From Mariniblastus sp. (GTDB lineage: Bacteria; Planctomycetota; Planctomycetia; Pirellulales; Pirellulaceae), in contig JAPKBL010000026.1 of assembly GCA_028823415.1 (NCBI GenBank), forward strand, positions 1 through 54,709: 54,709 bases of DNA. Reading direction: 5' to 3'. The position numbers and the translations under genes are program-made. Each line of letters begins with the position of its first letter. The stretch's first letter is position 1. The notes under the pieces were generated by a model. That model made no database searches and was not told the DNA's origin. It saw nothing but the letters and a program-made list of their open reading frames with translations. Of this stretch, positions 43,376-51,195 are shown piece after piece.

Positions 43376-44050
43376 TCAGGCAAAGAAGCCAATCAGCGAT
43401 TGATCTAGCTTAAACTCGATCATGCCCAGCAAGACCAGCAATGCCAGCAATAGTATTATCAGGATTGTGCCGACGAAAATACCGATCCAAAGCCCGTGTT
43501 GAAAGCCAAGCTCAGGTTTTGGGGTATGTTTAAATGTCTTGGCAGGGCGAGACCATCGGTAGGCTGGTGATTTCTTGGCAGGCCGCTTCCGCGCTCGCTT
43601 TTTTTTCCATTTAGGAGCTTCAGGCTGTTGGCGTTTCTTCCCAGATGAATGCCTCGTCGAACTTTTAGCGCTGCGCTGTTTAAAACCCGGGCGTGGCCCC
43701 GGTTGGCGATTGGTTCGGTTACGGGAGCTTGGTTTTTGTTTTGGTTTCGTGTTAGTTTTACCCTCTGTCGAGCGGGTGTTCTGTCGAGAATTTCGTTGTT
43801 TGGATTTCTCTTTTGCCTTTTTTTCCCGTTTTTCAATTCTTTCAAGTTTTGCATCGTAGCGGGCACGTTCGGTAGGGTTGGTTAAGACCCCCAGCGCTGC
43901 GTTGAGTTGACGGGATCGTTTCGCGGCTTTCCGCTGGTTTGGATTGAGATCTGGGTGGTACTTCCGCAGCACGTTCCGATAGGCACGTCGAATTTCTGGC
44001 GCTTCAGCATCGGCGCTGATGTCTAATATTTCGTAATATGACTTAGCCAT
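43376..44050 (-). CDS. J-domain protein with C-terminal membrane anchor
   Basis: Residues 4-70 are a J domain with the invariant HPD (RKYHPDLNPNQ) between helices II and III, so it should stimulate an Hsp70 ATPase. The middle (about 75-170) is extremely rich in Lys, Arg, Ser, Gln and Pro. A single transmembrane helix follows near the end (LWIGIFVGTILIILLLALLVLLGM), with a short tail. There is no Gly/Phe region or zinc finger, so it is a type III (DnaJ-like) protein that probably recruits DnaK to the inner membrane. Its 269-base upstream gap suggests its own promoter rather than cotranscription with the sigma-54 activator gene. Confidence 0.85.
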   Translation of the reverse strand: MAKSYYEILDISADAEAPEIRRAYRNVLRKYHPDLNPNQRKAAKRSRQLNAALGVLTNPTERARYDAKLERIEKREKKAKEKSKQRNSRQNTRSTEGKTNTKPKQKPSSRNRTNRQPGPRPGFKQRSAKSSTRHSSGKKRQQPEAPKWKKKRARKRPAKKSPAYRWSRPAKTFKHTPKPELGFQHGLWIGIFVGTILIILLLALLVLLGMIEFKLDQSLIGFFA

Positions 44051-44319
44051 GTTGCCACTGAAAGTTCAATGAACTGGATGAGATTTTTAGTTTTATGACT
44101 GAAGGTAACTCATGGCTGGTGTGCCAGTTCCGAGCGAACAGGATGGTGTTCGTCAATCAATAAATCAAACGCCTATTGAGAATTTGAAAACGCCAGTTTA
44201 ACTAGGCTTAGAACTCAGGGGTAACGGTATCGCCGAATTAACTTCTAAAAAATGTAATTTAGATGCTCGACCCTTGACCGCTGGCGTCTTTTGGAAGGCA
44301 GAATTTCTGCGGATTTTAT

Positions 44320-45825
44320 TTAAGTCACTTTACTCCTGTTGGCTTTGGCACGCACCGTTCGACGGTCGAGCCCAAGGACTTCGGCGGCTTTTTCATAGCT
44401 GCCGTATTTTCGATAGGCTTTCGCGCAATATTCGGCCAGCAGTTCCTCAGACGTCAGCGTCACCTCTTCGATGGCCTTTGAAATTTTCGATGGAGCCCCC
44501 GGCATTGTTTTTGAGGGTGGAGCGTAATGGTTGTGGATCATGATATTGCGAACGCATTGCTCGAGTTCTCGCATATTTCCAGGCCACCGGTAGTCCGCTA
44601 ATTCTGAAGATTCAAACCATTTTTCGACTGAGTCCCGCAACTGTTCATGGTCGCCAGGAGCAATGCGTCGACAAATGAAATCGACCAAAAACCCGAACTC
44701 CGAGGGGCGGTCGAGAAGTTGTTCAATCAAGGTTGGAGTGGAAATGATGTCGGAGCAGAGGCGGTAATAAAAATCTTCTCGAAAGGTTCCCTTTTGAATT
44801 TCATCGGCGAGGTTTCGATTGGTCGCACCGATAAATTTTCCCTTAAACGGAAGTGTTTTGTTTTCACCTATCGGTTGAAATTGACGCTGTTGAAGAACAC
44901 GCAATAGTTTTACTTGAATGCTCACATCGAGTTCACCGATTTCGTCTAAAAATACGGTTCCATGTCTGCCTGCCGATTCAAGCCAGCCGACCCGCTTGGC
45001 GACTGCGCCGGTGAAGGAACCTTTTTTATGACCAAATAATTCTGACTCGATGAGAGTGGGAGAAAACGCAGAAAGGTTGAGTGGAAAAAAACGTTCTGAT
45101 TTAACGTCCGTAAACTGTTTTTTGTTTTTATCGAATGGGACGTATTGCGAGAGCCCAACAGCTCGGGCGACGAGTTCTTTGCCGGTTCCCGTGTTGCCGA
45201 CCACTAGAGTTGTGACCTCATTCATGGAGCTATATAGAATTCGTCGACTGCGACGCATATCGTGAGTAAAGATCGATTCCCAGATGTTTGCCCGCAACTT
45301 GCAAATGGGCCACGACCGTCCGATGACGCAGTGAAAAATATTCAAAAATGCGCGTTTGACTTGATAAAGACAGGCGTATATATGCTCCGGTTCATCGTGG
45401 GTTGGGATGGTTCGGTCGCTGAATTTCATCCAGTAATCAACGGAGACGATAAACTGATCCCAAGCTGAAGTTTCATCGGCGGTCTGTTGAGTTTGGTTAA
45501 TGGGTTTTGAGAAATGCTCATAGTACAAGACATACCAAACTAGGTCAGAATAGAGCCGCAGTTCATCGTCAGACGCTTGCGTTGCCGTCAGTAATTTAGT
45601 TCTGATTTGTTCAGTCAAGGAGATCACCGCGGTGGTGAGCTTGACGACGTTGGGGCGATCTAATTCATCGTTCAACGACCAAGACCAAAAAGGCCGGGTG
45701 CTGGGGTCGAACTGATTGCCCAGAGCCGCCTTTTCCAGCTCCACTCGCTTGGGCAAAAACGGATTGGCGAAAGAGATATCCGCAATCGTCTGGGCGAGTG
45801 TTCTCTCGGCATCGGTGAAAATCAT
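44320..45825 (-). CDS. Sigma-54-dependent transcription activator (AAA+ bEBP)
   Basis: The central AAA+ domain is complete: Walker A GNTGTGKE, the loop that contacts sigma-54 reading GSFTGA instead of the usual GAFTGA, Walker B TVFLDEIG, and GATNRNLADEIQKGTFREDFYYRL followed by YRWPGNMRELE. The C-terminus has a Fis-type helix-turn-helix (KAAEVLGLDRRTVRAK). The N-terminal 200 residues (from MIFTDAERTLAQTIADIS) are helical and match no REC, GAF or PAS domain that I can recognise, so the signal is unknown. I chose ATG 45825: the frame is open to 45921, but the extra stretch overlaps the GGTGTACA-type repeats, which read better as a binding site. The gene is divergent from the VIT/vWA gene. Confidence 0.88.
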   Translation of the reverse strand: MIFTDAERTLAQTIADISFANPFLPKRVELEKAALGNQFDPSTRPFWSWSLNDELDRPNVVKLTTAVISLTEQIRTKLLTATQASDDELRLYSDLVWYVLYYEHFSKPINQTQQTADETSAWDQFIVSVDYWMKFSDRTIPTHDEPEHIYACLYQVKRAFLNIFHCVIGRSWPICKLRANIWESIFTHDMRRSRRILYSSMNEVTTLVVGNTGTGKELVARAVGLSQYVPFDKNKKQFTDVKSERFFPLNLSAFSPTLIESELFGHKKGSFTGAVAKRVGWLESAGRHGTVFLDEIGELDVSIQVKLLRVLQQRQFQPIGENKTLPFKGKFIGATNRNLADEIQKGTFREDFYYRLCSDIISTPTLIEQLLDRPSEFGFLVDFICRRIAPGDHEQLRDSVEKWFESSELADYRWPGNMRELEQCVRNIMIHNHYAPPSKTMPGAPSKISKAIEEVTLTSEELLAEYCAKAYRKYGSYEKAAEVLGLDRRTVRAKANRSKVT

Positions 45826-45847
45826 TTTGAACTCGAAATGGTCATTT

Positions 45848-45880
45848 GGTGTACATTCGGGTGTGCATAAATTGTACACC
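45848..45880. promoter_or_regulatory. Candidate activator binding site (three half-sites)
   Basis: GGTGTACA (45848-45855) and GGTGTGCA (45860-45867) repeat directly at 12-base spacing, and TGTACACC (45873-45880) is the exact inverse of the first. They end about 84 bases upstream of the -24 element of the VIT/vWA promoter, a normal distance for a sigma-54 enhancer. The protein bound is inferred to be the adjacent activator. Confidence 0.6.
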
Positions 45881-45962
45881 ACTATCATTGGCTTCAGGTC
45901 TTTGTTTCTTCGATTGTTCATAAGTTGTTTTATTTCAATGGCTTACGTTTTTCTTAATTGGT

Positions 45963-45979
45963 TGGCATGCGGGTTGCAT
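45963..45979 (+). promoter_or_regulatory. Sigma-54 (-24/-12) promoter of the VIT/vWA gene
   Basis: TTGGCATGCGGGTTGCAT has the -24 GG (45964-45965) and the -12 GC (45976-45977) exactly 12 bases apart, close to the consensus TGGCAC-N5-TTGCW. Transcription would start near 45989, giving a 47-base leader to ATG 46036. Confidence 0.8.
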
Positions 45980-46035
45980 AAGTGATTTTCAGCTAATCAA
46001 AGCTCATTTTGAGCGTCACTTTACTGGAGAGTCCA

Positions 46036-48309
46036 ATGCAAGTTTCAAAACAAGAATGGTTGACCGATGAAGAAGGGCAGGGCAACCGAAGGCGGTCTCG
46101 AACCAAATGGATATCGGCCATGCTGCTAACGCTTGTCCTGGGTGTAGTGCCTTCGGGGCTGGCTAATGCGTCGGGCCTGTTGGTAGCGAAGGGGGGTTTC
46201 GGAGGGAGACTGCTGATCAAGGAGCAGATTGTTAATGTCACCATTAACAACGGAATTGCTGTCACTGAGGTAAATCAAATTTTCCTCAATACGGAAAGCA
46301 GAATTGTTGAAGCGCTTTACACGTTTCCTGTTCCTGTCAATGCGAGCGTGAGCAACTTTAGCATGATCATTAATGGCAAGGAAATGATTGGCGAGGTCGT
46401 AGAGAAGAAGCGAGCTCGGCAAATTTATCAAAGTTATAAGAGAACAAAAAAGGATCCGGGGCTGCTCGAGCAGGTGGATTACAAAACGTTTGAGATGAGA
46501 GTTTTCCCGATTCAACCACACGCTGAACAGCATATCAAAGTGGTTTACTATCAACCGTTGGACGTTGATCACGATTGGTCTACTTACGTTTTCCCACTTG
46601 CGACTTCGACGAAGGCTGAAAACGAAAAAACGTCAGGCAAGTTTGCGTTGACTCTTGATATCAAGAGCGAAATTCCGGTGAAGAAGATCACCAGTCACTC
46701 GCATCCTAATGAGTTTGTCGTTGTCAATCATTCAAGTGATTACGCACGAGCAAGCATGGAAGTTAACGAGGGTGATTTAAGTCGGGACATCGTAATTGCT
46801 TTCCAGTCAAAGCGAGCCAAGACTGGAATTGATCTAATTACCTCGAAGCATGCTGGCGAGGATGGCTACTTTCTCATGTCGCTAACCGCTGGCGAGGAGT
46901 TAGAAAATACAGCCGGTGGTATGGATTATGTGTTTGTCGTCGACATCTCGGGCAGTATGAGAAACGACGGAAAGTTAATGCTTTCTCAGGGGGCGGTGGA
47001 AGCATTCGTTAATTCCCTTGGTGAAGAAGACAGATTTGATGTCATGGTTTTCAATAATGCCCCCAAGATGCTGTTTAGCAAATTGGCAGAGGTCAATGTA
47101 GAAGCGAAGAAAAAGTTGACGGAATTTCTTGGTGAGCAATATGCCAAGGGCGGCACGGATCTTCGCCCAGCGATGAACGCTGCCTACCGTTATAAGCAAC
47201 CGGATCGTGAGCTTAACGTTGTCGTATTGTCTGATGGAATGACCGAGGCAGGCGGCCAAAAAGAGTTACTTGGTTTGATCGCAGACGCTCCTTCCAGTTC
47301 GAAAGTATTTTGCGTTGGGATTGGAAACGAAGTAAACCGGCCGTTACTGAAGCAGTTAGCCGAGGATGCCGGTGGTTTAGCGACTTTCATTTCCCATGAA
47401 GATGATTTCATTCGGCAAGCTGATGCTTTTCGGCGAAAGTTGGTCCATCCGGTGGCAACAGATCTCGTGTTGTCCATTGACGGTGTGCCGGTTTATGACA
47501 CACTTCCTGGAGCACTTCCCAACCTGTACCACGGTAAGCCCATTCGAATGATTGGGCGATACAAAGACTTTGGTCAAGGCGATATCACGCTCAAAGGAAC
47601 TGTGATGGGCCGTCCGTTTGAGCAGAGTGTCAGTTTCGATTTTCCCAAGCTCGACGCGGACAACCCGCAAATTGATCGAATGTGGGCTTGGTATCGAGTC
47701 CAGGGATTGATGGACGAGATGCGAAAAAATGGAGATTCTCCAGACCTCGTAAATGAGATTGTCAATTTGTGCGAAGGCTATTCTATCGTGAGCGAGTACG
47801 CTTCTTTTATCGTTCTCGAAAATGACAAAGAGTACAAGCGATGGAAAATTGACCGACGCAATGCGACGAGAATCCAGCGAGATCGAGCCGCTCGAAACAA
47901 GCTTGACGAATCGCTGAAGCAGTTGCGTGAAAATTCGATGGCCAACCTAGGCCCGATTGAAAGCGATTCAAAAAGCAAGGAAGTCGCGAAAACGGCAACG
48001 AAGCCGACGGCACCCAAAAAGCGGGTTGCGAACAATGCTCCCCAGCGAGGACAGGATTTGAACTTTGGAACTCAGCCTGTTTCAACGCGCCCCAATCCAC
48101 CAAAACGATCAAGCTCGAGCTCTAAGACGCCGGCGAAATCTAACAGTTCGCCTTGGCGCTCGACGAGCAATCGTAGCAGTGGCGGTGGCGGTGGAGGAGG
48201 AGGAGCAATTGATCCGATTACTGGGCTGATTGCTGCTGGAATGGCAGGCGTGGCAGCCGCGCGACGAAAGCGAAAAGGAGTTGCAAAAAAGGATGCCGAG
48301 GCTTCGTAA
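46036..48309 (+). CDS. Secreted VIT/von Willebrand A protein with Gly-rich C-terminal sorting-like signal
   Basis: An N-terminal basic stretch and a membrane segment (WISAMLLTLVLGVVPSGLA) export the protein. Residues about 50-180 are a VIT domain (NVTINNGIAVTEVNQIFLN, VEALYTFPVPVNASV, VEKKRARQIY). The von Willebrand A domain follows (about 297-480) with a complete metal-ion site: D303-x-S305-x-S307 in DISGS, T374 in GGTDL and D400 in SDG. After a low-complexity Lys/Ser/Pro linker it ends with eight glycines (716-723), a hydrophobic stretch DPITGLIAAGMAGVAAA and RRKRK. This three-part tail resembles GlyGly-CTERM signals cut by rhombosortase. I chose ATG 46036 because GGAGAG lies six bases upstream. 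It is probably a surface adhesin or ligand-binding protein under sigma-54 control. Confidence 0.88.
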   Translation: MQVSKQEWLTDEEGQGNRRRSRTKWISAMLLTLVLGVVPSGLANASGLLVAKGGFGGRLLIKEQIVNVTINNGIAVTEVNQIFLNTESRIVEALYTFPVPVNASVSNFSMIINGKEMIGEVVEKKRARQIYQSYKRTKKDPGLLEQVDYKTFEMRVFPIQPHAEQHIKVVYYQPLDVDHDWSTYVFPLATSTKAENEKTSGKFALTLDIKSEIPVKKITSHSHPNEFVVVNHSSDYARASMEVNEGDLSRDIVIAFQSKRAKTGIDLITSKHAGEDGYFLMSLTAGEELENTAGGMDYVFVVDISGSMRNDGKLMLSQGAVEAFVNSLGEEDRFDVMVFNNAPKMLFSKLAEVNVEAKKKLTEFLGEQYAKGGTDLRPAMNAAYRYKQPDRELNVVVLSDGMTEAGGQKELLGLIADAPSSSKVFCVGIGNEVNRPLLKQLAEDAGGLATFISHEDDFIRQADAFRRKLVHPVATDLVLSIDGVPVYDTLPGALPNLYHGKPIRMIGRYKDFGQGDITLKGTVMGRPFEQSVSFDFPKLDADNPQIDRMWAWYRVQGLMDEMRKNGDSPDLVNEIVNLCEGYSIVSEYASFIVLENDKEYKRWKIDRRNATRIQRDRAARNKLDESLKQLRENSMANLGPIESDSKSKEVAKTATKPTAPKKRVANNAPQRGQDLNFGTQPVSTRPNPPKRSSSSSKTPAKSNSSPWRSTSNRSSGGGGGGGGAIDPITGLIAAGMAGVAAARRKRKGVAKKDAEAS

Positions 48310-48340
48310 GACGAGTGTGTTGATGAGAGGAATCCAGGTC

Positions 48341-48372
48341 GCCGCTCTTTCGCTCTGGGGTGAGAGAGCGGC
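48341..48372 (+). promoter_or_regulatory. Intergenic hairpin between the VIT/vWA and rhomboid genes
   Basis: GCCGCTCT (48341-48348) pairs perfectly with AGAGCGGC (48365-48372), and two weaker hairpins follow (AGTGA/TCACT near 48373-48391, and AGAC/GTCT near 48402-48414). There is no T-tract, so RNA processing or stability control between the two genes is more likely than termination. Confidence 0.4.
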
Positions 48373-48468
48373 AGTGACCTTCAGGATCACTTTGCTTCGA
48401 GACCGAGAGTCTCTGCGATTCCGTGTTTACGTTGATAACTTGCGTGCAAATTTAGAATCGAGAAAACC

Positions 48469-49104
48469 ATGTACCAGTTAATGAAAGAAATTCCGATTAC
48501 TTTGACCGTCGCGGTCGCCACGGTGGTCGTATTTTTGATTCCCGGTCTTGAGAGTTTGCTCGATTTTCAAACCAATTTACCAGTTTTTCATCAACTGATT
48601 CAGCTTTTCGGTTGTCACATGGCCCACTGGTCGTTTGATCATTTAGTTTGGGATCTGGTGATGTTTGTCACGATGGGGGTCATTTGCGAGCGAAGAAATT
48701 CAATTCAATACGCCATCGCATTGGCGTTGTCAGCGATTACCATTCCCTTGCTTGTGTCTTATTTCGCGTTCGATGTAAGTTCTTATCGGGGGCTCAGCGG
48801 ACTGGACACGGCTCTGTTTGGATTGGCGGTCTTGTACTTGGTTGACAGTTCAATTCGAGAGAAAAATTGGGCAGGCGTTGGGATGTATGCCTTTCTGTTT
48901 GCCGGAATGATGGGAAAAATAGCTTACGAATGCTTTGTAGGTGGCACGCTGTTCGTCAACAGCGAGGGATTTACTGCGGTTCCGATTGCCCATCTTGTGG
49001 GTGCGGTCATCGGCACGGCGATAGGGCTGTTTGAGATCGCACGCAGGCCTCCGGCGCAGCTCATGTGGCGACGTGTTTTTTACCAAACACGAGTGGCTGC
49101 CTAA
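48469..49104 (+). CDS. Rhomboid-family intramembrane serine protease, rhombosortase-like
   Basis: The 211-residue protein has about six hydrophobic helices. The rhomboid catalytic pair is visible: Ser110 in the GLSG motif and His175 in IAHLVGAVIG. An earlier helix carries HWSFDHLVWDLVMF, like the HxxxHLxxN element of the family. The small size and the HLxGA context resemble rhombosortase, which cleaves GlyGly-CTERM proteins for surface attachment. It lies 159 bases after the VIT/vWA gene, whose C-terminus fits such a substrate, so a dedicated pair is inferred. The start ATG 48469 has GAGAAAA just upstream; ATG 48481 is possible. Confidence 0.78.
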   Translation: MYQLMKEIPITLTVAVATVVVFLIPGLESLLDFQTNLPVFHQLIQLFGCHMAHWSFDHLVWDLVMFVTMGVICERRNSIQYAIALALSAITIPLLVSYFAFDVSSYRGLSGLDTALFGLAVLYLVDSSIREKNWAGVGMYAFLFAGMMGKIAYECFVGGTLFVNSEGFTAVPIAHLVGAVIGTAIGLFEIARRPPAQLMWRRVFYQTRVAA

Positions 49105-49106
49105 TA

Positions 49107-49170
49107 GAGCATTCATGTTGGAGAGCATTCATGTTGGAGAGCATTCATGTTGGAGAGCATTCATGTTGGG
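49107..49170. repeat. 16-bp tandem repeat, four copies
   Basis: The unit gagcattcatgttgga repeats at 49107, 49123, 49139 and 49155, the last with one change in its final base. It begins two bases after the rhomboid stop codon. Sixteen bases is not a codon multiple, so it is not protein coding. Confidence 0.97.
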
Positions 49171-49228
49171 AACCGGGGTGGCGGCGCCGCGACCGACTTT
49201 CCAACAAAAGGAGTGCGGCTGGTACTTA

Positions 49229-51013
49229 TTATTGACGCGAGAGGATGACCTGATGGGGGCCTTGTTTTTTTCCATCAAAATCCGCGGTGACTGTTAGGCT
49301 GGTTTTGCCTTGCGGGATGTCGATGAGATGGACATGGCCTCTTTTTTGACCGGCGGGAATTTCGATTGTTTGCGTGATGTCTCCAACTTTAATCACCGCT
49401 TTACCCTTTGCCGGTGAGTGATTAAAGATGATTTCAATTTCGTAGGACATCGGTTTCTCGGCTTCCAGCAACCAGGAACCATTTGAATCACCAGCCCACG
49501 GTTTGCCTTGCGTGTGTCGCCAGTCCTGCCGGGTCAGTACCGTTTGCGGTTCGAAATCAGTGCCGATAATAATTCGCGGGGGAGCATAGTTGTCGGGGCG
49601 GGTTGAGCCAACATCTTCGAACCATGATTCGTAGTTTGCCTTCAGCCGAGCAAAGACTTCTGGTTTGTCGGCTGCAAGGTTGTTTTTTTGTTGAGGGTCT
49701 TGCTTAAGGTTGTAGAGTTCCAATTTGACTTCGCCGTCGATTTTTTCTTTTCCGAATCCACTCGGATGTACCAGCTTCCAAGGACCATTGTGAAGCGCGA
49801 AATGATGATAAAGCTGTGGCTTATCTCCACGGTGGGTTTGGAACACCAGTGAGCGGTTGGGCCAATCGACTGGGTCGTTCATAAGCAGTGGAAGAAAGCT
49901 CCGGCCATCGACCGGGTGAGTATTCGAACTCTCTACAGAGCAGGCATCCAGCAGGGTTGGAAGCACATCGATGTGTGCACACATCAGGTTTGATCGATGT
50001 CCTGATTTTACTTTGGCGGGCCAGTGAAAGAGCAATGGCGAGCGGATACCGCCGTCGTCGACATGGGATTTCACGCCCCGCATGTTGCCGACGAATCTCT
50101 TCGAGTTAGGCCCGTTATCGTTGAGGTAAATTACAATCGTGTTGTCCAGTACTCCCAGTGACTCAAGACGTTCAAACAGCCGTCCCACGTTAGCGTCAAT
50201 GTTAGTGATCATCGCAGCGATTCTGGCCAGTTTATCGTTCTCTTTTTCCAATCGAGTTTTATTGAGTTTGTTAATCAGAATTGGTGAAAAATCGATCTTT
50301 CGATATTTTTCATAGAGATCGATCGGAACGTCGTGAAACGGGCCATGGGGAGCGTTGGTTGCGATGTAAGTAAAGAAATTTTTCTTGGCGTTTACGCTCT
50401 GGTCGATAAATTGCATGGCCGCATCGAAATAAATGTCGGTGCAGTATCCCTCCATCGGCGTTTCGATTCCATTTTTGATCAGTGTCGGGTCGGTGTATTT
50501 TCCCTCGGCACCGATCGGGTCAGAAGGCTGGCCAATTCCTCCGCCCCGGTGAACGAGGCTATCTTGAAATCCTTGATCGTTCGCGCGCAGCGGGTAGTTG
50601 TCACCCAGATGCCACTTGCCATAGATGCCGGTTCGATATCCCGCGTCGCGTAAGTATTCCGCAAGTGTTTTTTCATCGGCGTCCATCATGGCACGACCGA
50701 TGTAGGTGTCGATGCACCGCGTTCGATAGTTGTACCGACCAGTCATCAGACTCGCTCGCGTCGGAGCGCACACGGGACTGACATAAAAATTCGTCAGGCA
50801 TCCACCGTTGTTGAACATGGTGTCCAGCGAGGGAGTTTCAATAAGCGGATTCCCTTGAAACCCGTAATCTCCTCCGCCTTGGTCATCGCTCATGATAACA
50901 ATGACATTAGGGCGTTGGTTTCCAGCCATCACGGCGACGGGAATCGCGAAGCTAGTCAACGCACAAAAGAACAAAAATCGCAGACCAAGAGGATTAACTA
51001 TCGAAGCGTTCAT
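49229..51013 (-). CDS. Secreted sulfatase (formylglycine type)
   Basis: The signal peptide ends near VAVMAGNQ. Metal ligands fall in VIMSDDQGGGDYG (Asp43-Asp44), and the signature CAPTR has Cys82, the residue converted to formylglycine, followed by ASLMTGR. GIYGKWHLGD, APHGPF and LNDNGPNSKRFVG are the other family motifs. Past the catalytic domain (to about residue 460) there are about 130 further residues with a beta-rich module (GKAVIKVGDITQTIEIPAGQKRGHVHL), likely a carbohydrate-binding or stabilising domain. The substrate is unknown. It differs from the sulfatase at 178-1533, which lacks this module. Confidence 0.93.
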   Translation of the reverse strand: MNASIVNPLGLRFLFFCALTSFAIPVAVMAGNQRPNVIVIMSDDQGGGDYGFQGNPLIETPSLDTMFNNGGCLTNFYVSPVCAPTRASLMTGRYNYRTRCIDTYIGRAMMDADEKTLAEYLRDAGYRTGIYGKWHLGDNYPLRANDQGFQDSLVHRGGGIGQPSDPIGAEGKYTDPTLIKNGIETPMEGYCTDIYFDAAMQFIDQSVNAKKNFFTYIATNAPHGPFHDVPIDLYEKYRKIDFSPILINKLNKTRLEKENDKLARIAAMITNIDANVGRLFERLESLGVLDNTIVIYLNDNGPNSKRFVGNMRGVKSHVDDGGIRSPLLFHWPAKVKSGHRSNLMCAHIDVLPTLLDACSVESSNTHPVDGRSFLPLLMNDPVDWPNRSLVFQTHRGDKPQLYHHFALHNGPWKLVHPSGFGKEKIDGEVKLELYNLKQDPQQKNNLAADKPEVFARLKANYESWFEDVGSTRPDNYAPPRIIIGTDFEPQTVLTRQDWRHTQGKPWAGDSNGSWLLEAEKPMSYEIEIIFNHSPAKGKAVIKVGDITQTIEIPAGQKRGHVHLIDIPQGKTSLTVTADFDGKKQGPHQVILSRQ

Positions 51014-51195
51014 AAATCAGTATCATCCTGTTTAGGAATTTTAAAACGGTTATTTTCAGCCCCAAGCGGTTGGGGATCGTGCCGATTCATCCTAAACCAT
51101 GTTACGCCCATTCCAAAATAGTTTATTTTGGAGAAGTGTAGCGGGCTGCGTGTGCGGTTTTCAGGCTGGAGGTCATGGATTTCCGTCAGTGGGAA

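Noticed and set aside
43459-43866. A second gene inside the J-domain gene
   Set aside because: It is the other-frame shadow of a Lys/Arg-rich segment whose skewed composition keeps several frames open.
44298-44310. Terminator after the sigma-54 activator gene (GCAGAATTTCTGC)
   Set aside because: The palindrome has a one-base loop and no T-tract on the relevant strand.
45825-45921. N-terminal extension of the activator by 32 residues
   Set aside because: It would run through the regularly spaced half-sites, has no ribosome site, and encodes residues unlike the rest of the domain.
48469-49104. A sortase partner for the VIT/vWA protein
   Set aside because: The protein has no TLxTC sortase motif; its GLSG and HLVGA motifs are those of a rhomboid.
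49107-49170. CRISPR array
   Set aside because: Units are contiguous with no spacers, and no cas genes are present.
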